Origin: Guillardia theta CCMP2712
Lineage: Eukaryota; Cryptophyceae; Pyrenomonadales; Geminigeraceae
Assembly (NCBI RefSeq): GCF_000315625.1
Contig: NW_005434588.1
Span: forward strand, 38,379-102,378
DNA length: 64,000 nucleotides
Direction: 5' to 3'
Position numbers and translations under genes: made by a program. This document shows positions 34,201-44,382 of the stretch, one piece after another. The stretch's first letter is position 1; the number at the start of each line of letters is the position of its first letter. Below the pieces are notes generated by a model. It made no database searches, was not told where the DNA came from, and saw only the letters and a program-made list of their open reading frames with translations.

Positions 34201-37200
34201 CTACTGCCCCAGCAAGGGCGTCAAGTACAGCAGCGGCGGCAAGACCCCCTACGCGCAGAGGAGGCTCAAGCCCGGGGACGTGATCGCATGCTCGCTGGAC
34301 TGCGAGAGGCGAGAGATCCGCTACTTGGTCAACGGGGAGGACCTGGGGGTAGCGTTCGGGGAGGAGGAGGTGACGGAGGAGGCGTTGGGGGAGGGGCTGA
34401 GGTTTACGGTGACGCTGGGGCCGGGGCAGGGGGTCGAGCTTGTGAAGGTGACCAGATTTGCAGGCTCGGAGGAGGAGGAGGAGGAGAAGAGGGTTGAGGA
34501 CCTTTCGTGGGAATATCTTGAAATTCGATGTCAGACGTGCAACAACCTCTGGTGGAGCGAGCAAAACCTTGTTGAAAGCATTCAGCTCCTGCTGACTCAT
34601 TTGAATATCGAGAATGTCATACTTCCTCGTCCTCACGATTCAAACGTCCAGACGCAAGACTATAATCTCAAACTACTTTGTTTGAATTCTTCTGTTTGCT
34701 TAAACACACATCAGACAAGAAGGGCAAAAGGAAGTTTGACAGACGCGAAGAGACTAAGTGAGCCCTCAGGGATGTTTGAGATTGTGAAAGTCATCTTAGA
34801 GCTGATCAGAGCTTCTTCTTGCGACTCCAGTTCCTTCCAAAGTCTGTGCGTTTCCGTTCTTGCGATGATCGAACAAGAGGCTTGTACAATGTCACATTGC
34901 TTGTCAATCTTACAAGAACTCTATGATGTTTGCTTTGGCTACAGCACGAACACTGACAACAATGTACATTCGTTTACCTCACAAGAATTAAGTTTTGAAT
35001 GTTATCAATGCTCTCAATTGTTGTTGACCAAACGATGCGTTTATTGCCAGCAATGTCATCAATGCTGCATAACAGCAACTTGCAAACAACACTCACGGAG
35101 GTTCAAATCCGACAAACATGAAATTCTCCTGTCGGAGATGTTCAAGCTACGCACGATAAAGACAAGCAATTGCATGAACTTGAAAGCAAGCATGGTAGAA
35201 TATGCTTTCAGGTCATGTTATGCTAAGCCCAATAGCATATTGAGAGACAACATCGATGTGATATGCTGCATGTTGGGGTACGGGGGTAAAGGAGGTCAAG
35301 CCATCTCTCAACTCTGTGCAGCCTTGTCAACGCATCCAGATCTGATCAATACTCGAATAGCACGAGCAGGGCAGAGAGAAGCTTCGACAACGACTCTTGC
35401 AATGCGCATCCTTGAGGCATTGTTCAGAGACAGGAGCTGCCGCTATGACCGCACAAGTCTTCTCAACCTCTCCTCAACCTCCTCCTTGACCGCCCGAACA
35501 AGTCAGACCCTCTCCTCCGGTCGACATACCTTCCTCCTCAAGCTCCTCTCCCCCCTGCCCGCCTCCTCCCCCTCCCGTCTCTCCCCGTGGCTTCACCTCG
35601 CCTGGACCCCTCCCCGCTTCCTCCCCGCCCTCTCTCCTCGCCGATGCAGACGCCGCATGTACGAGCACGGCTTCGCCTACTGCCCCAGCAAGGGCGTCAA
35701 GTACAGCAGCGGCGGCAAGACCCCCTACGCGCAGAGGAGGCTCAAGCCCGGGGACGTGATCGCATGCTCGCTGGACTGCGAGAGGCGAGAGATCCGCTAC
35801 TTGGTCAACGGGGAGGACCTGGGGGTAGCGTTCGGGGAGGAGGAGGTGACGGAGGAGGCGGTGGGGGAGGGGCTGAGGTTTACGGTGACGCTGGGGCCGG
35901 GGCAGGGGGTCAAGCTTGTAAAGGCGGAGGAGGAGGAGGAGGAGAGTGAGGGTCGAGAACGAGCATGGGAGATGTTAAGCTTTTACTATGAGGGAGAATG
36001 GTGTTATCTGAGAGCCCTTGACCTTGAACTGCTATCGTTCGCTCATGTCATAGTCAGGCTTCTTGTAAACAACTCTCAATCTCAAGGCCTTGAGGTATTG
36101 AGACTGATGGGTGAAAACTCTTCTTTCTTGCTGTACGGCTCCAACTCAAAGGAGTTTCAGATGACAGGATCGCTCATTGATACGCTCTTAGATGAAAAAG
36201 TTTTGAGTTCGACATGTCTTAGTCATACCAAAGAAGTGACGGTTGTCGAGGAGTTGATCCAAAACCTTGAGGAGGTTGTCGGACAAGGGCTGAAGCCATG
36301 GATACAACTGATCGCTCACAAACTTGTGAGGTACTGCTCTGAAACTCTTGATCAAACATTCAAACTTCGCTTTTTATCTTGCTTGATTCCTGCTTTTGTC
36401 AAAAACGGTCTTTTGCAATCTATTGCCCCTGAGGTTTCAAGCAACGTCAGGGAGTCAAAGTGCGATGACAACCAACCATATCCAATCAAATACATCATAC
36501 GCGTACTGACAGACTACCAGCAACTTGCCTCTTGTCGTCACAGTCCGACTGGTTTCAAGTTACTCCATGTCTTGTTCAGGTCACTGGAATCATCCTATGA
36601 GATTTTCAAGCATTCAGACGGGCTGATTGTGCAAGGGCTGCCCTATCATTCCAAATCCATTCGATGTCAATCAACTCTTGAATCAGGCCGACATACCTTC
36701 CTCCTCAAGCTCCTCGCCCCCCTGCCCGCCTCCTCCCCCTCCCGTCTCTCCCCGTGGCTTCACCTCGCTTGGACCCCTCCCCGCTTCCTCCCCGCCCTCT
36801 CTCCTCGCCGATGCAGACGCCGCATGTACGAGCACGGCTTCGCCTACTGCCCCAGCAAGGGCGTCAAGTACAGCAGCGGCGGCAAGACCCCCTACGCGCA
36901 GAGGAGGCTCAAGCCCGGGGACGTGATCGCATGCTCGCTGGACTGCGAGAGGCGAGAGATCCGCTACTTGGTCAACGGGGAGGACCTGGGGGTAGCGTTC
37001 GGGGAGGAGGAGGTGACGGAGGAGGCGGTGGGGGAGGGGCTGAGGTTTACGGTGACGCTGGGGCCGGGGCAGGGGTCGAGTTGAGAAATTCTGGAGAAGC
37101 TTTGGAGGACGCCGGGTACGAATGTGTTGTGATAGGATCAGAGAGCGAGAGATGGTTTGCTTGCTCTAGTCAATATGAACATGCCAAGTCACTTTTGAGT

Positions 37201-40200
37201 TGGCTCATGCAGCAACGTTCACAACAATCTTCAGATGACTTGTCAAGAAACCTTAAATGTTGCGTCTCTGATTTCATGCTCGACGATCAGGTTGGACTCA
37301 GTTTCAAACAAAACTTTCAGAAGTTTTTCTTTGAACTTGAGTTTGAGGCAGCAGAAGCAACGATGATGATAGAATCAAGGAGCAGCATCTTCAAGGCTTC
37401 TGAAGTTTGTCTTCCTCTCATTCCTTCATTGTACATTCACATGTGGTATGCAAACAAGATATCCCAACTCTCTCTCGTTCGCATTCAGCTCAGCGATATT
37501 CCAGCAGAGATATCTATACTCAGACTGCAAAGCCTCGACGTGTCTGAGAATCGTCTTAATCACCTTTCTCCGTCATTGTGTTTGGTGGTCACTCTCGAGA
37601 TTTTGAGGTGTAACAACAACTTCTTGTCGATTCTCCCGGACGACATCGGGCTGCTTGTCAATCTTATCAAGCTAGAAGCAGCTCAGAACGCCCTGTCCTC
37701 CCTTCCTGACTCGCTCTTCTCTCTTGCTCGCCTTGAGGACCTCGACATCAGTGGCCCACCCTTGCCGAGAGAAAGGCTGTGCAGAAACTCAACAGCTGAG
37801 CTCGAGCTGGACAGCTTCCTCGGGTTCTTCCGTGAGGTTTCTTGCTGGGAGGAGATCGTTGGACGGTCGGAGCAGGAGGAGATGTTCTACCGACATGCGC
37901 AGGAGGGAGTGGTAGCGAGGGAGAGGCTCGTTGACTTAGAGGAAGAGATGCTGCACAAGTATTGGAGGTACAAGGGACGGAGACACGAGTCGTTCTCCTT
38001 CGATCCAGCCATCCTGACCATGCGGTCGTTGAGGCGCCTGAGCATGAGGAATGTTGGCATTCAAGGTAGGCTCCTGATACCTCGCCACGTCACCACGGGG
38101 AGCCTGGAGGAGGTGGACCTTTCGTACAATCAGATCAGCGATGTGAGTTTGACCTCTCAGTCTCTGCGGGGCCTCAAGCGCTTCTGCTTGGAGGGCAACC
38201 GGCTGCTCATCCCCGAGGAGGTGAAGAAGCGCGGAGAAGCTTCAGTCTTGAACTTCTTGAGGGGAAGGGCGGAAGCGAGTCAAGAGTCCTTCAAGCTGAT
38301 GCTGTTCCTGCACGGGCTGGGAGGCGTCGGAAAGACTTGCCTGCTCGCGGCGCTCAAAGGCAAAGAGTTTGACCCCGACGGCGAAATGACGGACGGCATT
38401 GAGATCTCTTCTTGGAAGGTTAGGGTGGAGGAGGAGGAGGTCCAGTACCTCAAGCAAGCCTTGACCGAGAGCCAGCAGAATCAGGTCAGCCAGAGGCTCA
38501 GTCGCAAGCGCATCGAGGACTTGATGGGGGTCGAGATCGAGTTTGTGGTGCATGACTTTGCGGGACAGGAGGTCTACTACAACTCTCATCAACTCTTCCT
38601 TCACAACCGAGCTCTCGAGCTCGTCCTCTGGGACGTCCGGCGAGGGTTTGACAACAGCGGAGTTTGCTTCTGGCTGAACAACATCAAGACCTGCGCTCCA
38701 AGAGCTGCGATCATCATCGTGGGGACTAAGACAGATGAGATGGATACGCCGCCTCTGGACCTGCACGCGCTCTCTCAAAAGTTCCCTCAGGTCAAGGCAT
38801 TTCACGCTGTGAGCTCGAAGACGATGCGAGGGGTGGAGGACCTGAGGCGCCTGCTAGTCAAGCAGGCCCTGCTGGAGGAGCACGTGGGGCAGAGCATACC
38901 TCACAAGTGGTCGATCCTGGAAGACATCATCGTGCAAGAGGCAAGGTCGAGCAAGACTGGCTACGTTCGCTTCCCGACCCTCAGAGAGTGGGCCAGGTTG
39001 AGCGCCTTCAGCTCCGACGACGCCATCGAGGACGCTGCCGATTTCCTGCATGACATCGGGACGATCGTGAGGTTCTCAGACGAGGACGCGAGGCTGACGG
39101 GGCTGGACGACGTTGTCATCACAGACAAGCAGTGGCTGGCTGACGTCATGAGCAGCATCATCACCTCCAAGTCTAGAGTTCACGTCCTGTCGCACGCAGA
39201 CCTGTCCAGCATGTGGCAGGCGTTTCCCCCTGACGTTCATAGCAACCTCATCGACCTGCTCAAGAAGTTCGACCTGCTGGTGGAGACTGACAGTCGGAGC
39301 TTCCTCGTTCCCTGCCTCCTCCCCCTTGGCGCCCCTAGAGGAGAAGACCTTGAAGCTTTCACCCTCATCCCGGGAGAGCGGCTCTCCCTGTCCTACCGCA
39401 CCTTCGCGCTCTCCTTCTGCCCCTACGGCTTCTTCAACCTCCTCCAGGCTCGTCTGCGTGACTTGGACGCCAGCAGGTTCCCCTGGTGCCGCGTCGGGAT
39501 GTGGCGGAACGGCATGCCCATCGCGTCGTCCTACCATTCTCGAGGAGTTGTCATACTGCACCAAGAGGAAAACAAGGTTGAATGTACTTTCTCGGGAGAA
39601 GGAAAGGACAACTTGATCAGCGTGGTATCAGAGAGTATCTTCATCCTGCTCACCGATAAGTATCAGGTCACCTACGACGTCTTCTTGCCATGCCAAGGCT
39701 GCTTGGACGTCTGCCCTCGCGCTCCTCACATGTTTTCAAGCAACGTCACTCTCAAACGAGCCATGCAGAAGCATCAGATCTTCTTGCAGTGCCACAAGGA
39801 GTTTCACAACATCCCGGTCGCTCACTACCTGGCAGCCATGCCCCATTCGTCGCGAGTTTCTCAAGAGCAGCTGAGCTCAGTGCTGGAGGGCATCGGCTTG
39901 TGGAAGGCAACACACAGGGCGCACGTGTACTTGAGCTATGCTCGAGGGGACGAGGAAGCGTTGCGAGCAGGTCTGCGGGTCAAGGCTCTCCTCCTAGAGC
40001 AGCTCATCGACGTCTGGTTCCCAACCCATGACTCGCCGGATGCCGTGAGAGCCAACGAGCTGGCCTTGTCCTCTGCTACCATCGTCATCGCCCTCATCAC
40101 CAAGCGGTACTGCCTCCCGCACGGGCTCGGGCTCAAGGAAATTCAGTACGCGGTGGAAGTCAAACCCAAGCCCGTCATCCCGGTGGTGGTGGAGGACGAG

Positions 40201-41781
40201 AGCCCGTCGTTTCCTCTCGCCTGGATGACTAGCTCTGTCGGGCTCCACCTGTGCGGCCTGCTGTACGTCGACCTGAGGGCGCGGGACGAGGAGCAATTTT
40301 CACTCGTTGCTCGAAGAACACAAGCGCTGCTGGCTGCTTCTGGAGTCAGAGGTGGCAGGAGCAGCGAGCACTTCGACTTCATGATCAGCTACAGCTGGTC
40401 CAACTGCGACAACGGGGAGGAGGCAGGGGAGGAGGGCGATACGAGGAGGGAGTTCTGGAGCCCCCGGCGGATCAAACGAGCGCTAGAGGAGAGCGCAGGG
40501 TCAGGCAAGCAGCTGCGAGGCTGGATCGATGTGGAGCAGCTGGGCAACCGACCAAGAGAGGGGCTGTATGAGGGGATACGACGAGGGCTGACTGAGTCTC
40601 AAGTGCTGGTAGTATGCATGAGTAACGAGTATGCCATGAGCAGGAACTGCAGCATGGAGTGCAGATATGCTCTGCTGCTCAACAAACCTGTCCTGCTAGC
40701 CCTTGTAGGAAGTGATGACAACTCTCCCTTGCCTCCTGCCTGGAAGTCAACTGAGACTGGACTGTTGACAAGCCACCTTTGGTCTGAGATTAGCAAACAG
40801 GAAGAGCTGTTCTTTGACTTCAGGAGGGTGCGGAGCAAGTCACAGTTTGATGCGATCATATCGAGTTTGAAGAGAAAGATTGAAGAGATGCAACGGAACG
40901 ACCAGGAAGCAAGTGAAACGCGAGCAGGTCAAGAGACGTCACCCACGACTATCGATCTGTCAGATTCAGTGGAGGAGCAGATGAAGTTTGGGAGGAGGAT
41001 GGCTATTCAGTTCTTTCGCAGTCACTCTTCCTTCGGGTCTACCTTTCCCGTCCTCTGGGTCATCCAGTGGCAGCCGAAGGCTCAAGACACCCTCACAGCC
41101 TTCGACGCGTGGGAGGACAACGACTACTTCTTGCGCCCTGTCTCTGAGACCCCCGACGCATGGGTGCTCGTGCCTCGTGCTCGGTTCAGGATTGACGACG
41201 CGCGTCATCGCATCAAGAGCTTGTCTTCCCTGCTCTTCCTCGTGGTCCGATGCCTTGCTGTCCTCCAACAAGGCGTCCTGTGCTCTCTCAGCAAGGTTGA
41301 AGACTCCAAGGGCGAGACTTCGGCGATGAAGAAGTTCCTGCGGTACGAGGAGTTGGAGGTTTTCCTTGAGGGCAGCAGCAAGGGAATGGTCGGGAGGGCA
41401 GAAGCGATTAGAGAGTCTCTTCAGCTGATCCACAACCTCGTCAAGAGCGACGACTCGTGGAGCTCGAGCTCGTCTGAGCTCAAACTCGAGGTCTTGCCGA
41501 GCAAAGAAGTCTTCTGGAGCTTTTGGAGCAAAGACCTTGTCCGAGATACAATCGATGCAGACTGGTTGGTCGAGTGGACGAGGCGATCTAACCAACTGGA
41601 GGAGGGAGGGAGGAGGAGCAGGCCGAGGGGCGTCACTTTGGATGAGCAAGTCATGATGGCAGAGACCTCAGTCGTACCATCAGATGTCACTGATGATCAG
41701 TCGAACATCAAGAGATTGAAGCAGATTCTTTCACGACAAGAGCTCTTGCTCAGTAAGTTCCCTCAGACTAGCATCAAGTGA
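28277..41781 (+). CDS. Giant SPRY(x5)-LRR-Roc-COR-TIR-TIR protein, one-base frameshift at 37072
   Basis: Two long intron-free frames (28277-37084 and on to 41781) become one frame of 4,501 residues if one G is added to the run at 37072-37075. Order: an unassigned N-terminus; a Cys-rich patch (29250-29400); five SPRY units; between units 3 and 4 a ZZ/B-box-like cluster (CVYCQQCHQCC, ~35037); leucine-rich repeats (37.43-37.78 and 38.01-38.22 kb); a Roc GTPase (P-loop GLGGVGKT at 38316, switch DFAGQE near 38555, GTKTDE near 38722); COR (VITDKQWLADVMSSII near 39115); two TIR domains (39.91-40.30 and 40.36-40.78 kb). Both TIRs keep a Glu where NAD-cleaving TIRs have theirs (GLKEIQYA; NCSMECRYA). 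Family knowledge: ROCO proteins are signalling GTPases, and TIR domains act in immunity or NAD cleavage. A role as a large immune or stress receptor is inference. Confidence 0.85.
30610..31072 (+). repeat. SPRY unit 1 of the giant protein
   Basis: It encodes a SPRY/B30.2-like fold (HLAWTPPRFLPALSP, MYEHGFAYCPSKGVKYSSGG, KPGDVIACSLDCERREIRYL, VNGEDLGVAFGEEE, FTVTLGPGQGVEF). The DNA from cgatgcagacgccgcatgta at 30790 onward is the same in all five copies. The 5' part is more diverged than in copies 3-5. Confidence 0.9.
31985..32505 (+). repeat. SPRY unit 2
   Basis: The 3' ~265 bases (from about 32226) are essentially identical to the other units. The 5' half (LWHSVSNAYPCVTYRAGKHR) is strongly diverged, so identity begins abruptly inside the domain. 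That pattern fits gene conversion and not simple duplication. Confidence 0.9.
34037..34446 (+). repeat. SPRY unit 3
   Basis: Near-identical to units 4 and 5 from tctcctccggtcgacatacc onward. One visible difference is gcgttggggg where others have gcggtggggg (Leu for Val). It keeps the five-G run before tcgagct. Confidence 0.92.
35511..35920 (+). repeat. SPRY unit 4
   Basis: Matches unit 3 across about 400 bases, including silent positions, with a five-G run followed by tcaagct at its end. Confidence 0.92.
36684..37084 (+). repeat. SPRY unit 5, with a G lost at its end
   Basis: Near-identical to units 3 and 4. At its end it reads cagggg-tcgag where units 1, 3 and 4 read caggggg-t. The missing base shifts the frame and produces an immediate TGA (37082-37084). 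In the alternative frame the protein continues as GVELRNSGEALEDAGYECVV into the LRR-Roc half. Confidence 0.92.
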
Positions 41782-42077
41782 ATTAAAGCTAGCTAAATCA
41801 ATAAAGAAAGTCTTCGAGCTCATTGGTTTTGGGCCCGATGGAAATTGAGATGCAGTACATGGGGTGTATGCTTTTATAGTGTATAGCAGGTGCGAGGCGC
41901 TAAGATGAGAGGACGAGAGAAGGGAGAGGAAGCGAGGAGTGTTGGAGACAGAAAGAGAGTCGAGAAGAGGGGAGAGGGGAAGCGGGAAGGTTAGATGTAA
42001 GGTGAGGCTAGGTGAAAGGGGTAAAAGCAGGGACAAAGGAAAGGGAAGGTAAAGGATTGACGTCATTTCTACCTCTA

Positions 42078-43340
42078 GGATCTGTATGAAACTGGATTAA
42101 GGGAATGTTTCGAGGAGACCAACCTAGTTGATTTCACTGTGAGTATTCCTCCCTCCATTCGATCGCTTTAGAACGATCCGACGTGGAAAATTGCTGACGT
42201 CTCCAAGGATGATTTCAAATTGAGAGTGCATGTCCATCGCGGCGATCTCAGGTTCAAACATGAGAGCTTTTACCTTCGGGAGTCCGGGCTTCATTCAAAG
42301 AGCCAATGTTAGCGACGCCTTGCCTTGACTTGTCCGATCCAACTCATTTCTCCTTTTGTTCTGCAGAGCATTCTAGAAGGTCAGGGGTACTCAGTCACTA
42401 CCTTCTGCACAGAAGGTAGAGAGAGGTAGGCGTCGCTCACGGGGTATCCACCTTCCAGCAGGACGACAAGCTGTAGATCTCCTTGACAGCTTCAGCAACA
42501 ACCATTCTTACAATGGCTGGCAATTCTGCGCTTGCGAGTTCATTCCGCAGACAGCAGAAGGGCATACAGCACTGCAGGTTTACCCACCTTGCATGCAAAG
42601 ATTGCGAGGACTGAGAAGACTCTGACTGCAGGTTGTTCGAGAAGTAAGGAAATCATCGCTGAGAACTTTCATTGCCATCTGGAGTTTGGTTGGAGCTGAG
42701 GTGATACCTTCCCCGATTCAACAAATCCTTGATTGTTCATCTTATCCTCGATCGACTCTGCCTTTCCTTGTCGTGACCTGGGCAAACAGTCTGCTGCTCT
42801 ACGATTAGCTTGTTTCGAACTCGGTGCCAACATGGTGACTCATCATTGTCGAGGATGAGGGACTGAAATCTTTGTCCAGGTCACTCAGTGCGAAAACTCT
42901 CTACGGGAAGTTGCTGCTCAAGTATACCGGTGAGCTAATGGACTTTGCGCGACACATTCTAGCAGTCACACCTGCGGATCTCACCTAACTTGGTCATGCT
43001 GTGCTGCTGTAGGCACGGGATGCAGAACGGACACTTGGAATGTGCAGCGTGTGGAATGCAACGACTGACAGAAGGTTCGGTGGTATTTGACGTTCAAGTG
43101 GTCACGACAGACTTCAGACGGCCTCTGGCAACATTTTCCTCTATTTCATGTGAACCAGCCAAATGTGGGCTTGCAGGTGACGATGCCTTGCTGGAATGAG
43201 TTGCGAATCCTGACAGAGCCTGTTCAGAGTTGCTGCATTTGTGATAAACGAGTTTCAAACTTTGCGGTGCATCTGCGAAACGAGCATGGGCCACCTGGTA
43301 GAGGCAAGGCCTGCTTCTGCTTTTCATTGACTGCTCTTCA
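42078..43340 (+). CDS. Unassigned multi-exon coding region upstream of the Nudix gene
   Basis: Several exons with good acceptors and donors read as protein: 42078-42138 (LYETGLRECFEETNLVDF, ending at GTGAGT), ~42173-42290 (DPTWKIADVSKDDFKLRVHV, then HRGDLRFKHESFYLRESG), ~42366-42420 (ILEGQGYSVTTFCTEG), ~42880-42930 (VTQCENSLREVAAQVYR) and ~43100-43300 (HFPLFHVNQPNVGLQ, PCWNELRILTEPVQSCCICD, KRVSNFAVHLRNEHG). The last resembles a C2H2 zinc finger (Cys-x2-Cys...His-x4-His). I recognise no family. It may be the 5' part of the Nudix gene or a separate gene. Confidence 0.4.
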
Positions 43341-43360
43341 CTTTCGCAGGCCGAGGGGAG

Positions 43361-44271
43361 ATGGAAGCAGAGAACAGAAAACAGATTCCGCTATACTCCT
43401 TCGCGCTTGTCGTGTGTCGGGTGTTGTCACTGTCTGCCAGCTCTCCTCTCTATATGACTATTTTCTTTTTTTCGTCTCAGCATCCCGACGGACGTTTCCT
43501 CCTAGTGCAAGAGTTCTGCAATCAGGTCAGCACGACTCTCCGAGCGATCCCTCACGCCTCCTCAGGGTTTCTGGTTACCGGGAGGAGCCGTAGACCCCCA
43601 CGAGTCGCTCTCCTCAGCAGCCATCAGGTCGCTTCCTCATGGCACATGAGACCTGGAGGCTGAGAGTGATGGGGAGCAGGGAGACGAAGGAGGAGGCAGG
43701 CATCGACATAGAGCTGACAGGCAAGCTCGTTCTCCTTGTGAGAACGGGCCTCGTCGCTGACGGCCCTCCCAGGCATCTTGAAGATCGAGCATGCTTCAAG
43801 AGAGCAATATGTCCGCATGCGCTGGATCTTTGCTGCACGGTACATGCTTTACTCATCCTTGTCCTGTTCCACATCCTCGGCCCCCTGACCTCTTGCAGCC
43901 CCAAGGATGTCCACCAGCTGCCCAAGTCCATCCCCGACTACGAGAGCGTCGGGGCCTCGTGGGTCTCGCTGGAGGTTCAGCCGCTTGCGCTGAACGCTCT
44001 CCTAACCCGCACCCTGCGCAGGAGATTTCCCAGCTGAGGCTGCGGGGGACAGAACCGATCCAGTGGTGCAACTACTTGGCGAACGGAGGGCAGGTGAAAC
44101 GAGAGAGGAGAGCAGCAGGAGGAAACAGAGCAGGAGAAGGAGGGAAGAAGGAAGTGGAAGGGGAAGGGCAGGAGGATAAGGATGAAGAGGAGAGGGACGG
44201 GAGAGGTTCCGGATGTTGAAGTGCGCTTGCAGGTGTATCCCCTTTCGTTGCTACAAGACCATGGGAAGTGA
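43361..44271 (+). CDS. Nudix hydrolase
   Basis: Exons at 43361-43420 (MEAENRKQIPLYSFALVVCR), 43481-43525 (HPDGRFLLVQEFCNQ), 43566-43627 (GFWLPGGAVDPHESLSSAAI) and 43680-43737 (ETKEEAGIDIELTGKLVLL) join in phase. Together they spell a full Nudix box, G-x5-E-x7-RE-T-x-EE-x-G-I, whose Glu residues bind the metal. Later exons give LKIEHASREQYVRMRWIFAA (~43777), PKSIPDYESVGASWVSLE (~43920), LRLRGTEPIQWCNYLANGG (~44036) and VYPLSLLQDHGK with TGA 44269-44271. The junction after 43737 does not fit a canonical phase, leaving one step unresolved. Nudix enzymes cleave nucleoside diphosphate-linked compounds; the substrate cannot be told from the sequence. An extra upstream exon may precede 43361. Confidence 0.8.
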
Positions 44272-44382
44272 CAATGGAGGAATCGAGAGCAGAACATAGA
44301 ATCTTTCAATCAGGAGAAAATGCATAAAGTGTACATGTCGATCAGGAAGGAATGATCAGTGGGAGGCAGCAGCTGCCGATAT

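Noticed and set aside
30736-37080. Repeated Arg/Gly-rich frames overlapping each SPRY unit (starting MQTPHVRARLRLLPQQGRQV)
   Set aside because: These are +1 frames of the identical SPRY DNA and recur only because the DNA repeats. The SPRY frame has recognisable domain structure.
28277-41781. CRISPR-like or transposon array because of spaced identical repeats
   Set aside because: The repeats are ~265-400 bp, coding, in one orientation and encode SPRY domains; there are no terminal repeats or transposase.
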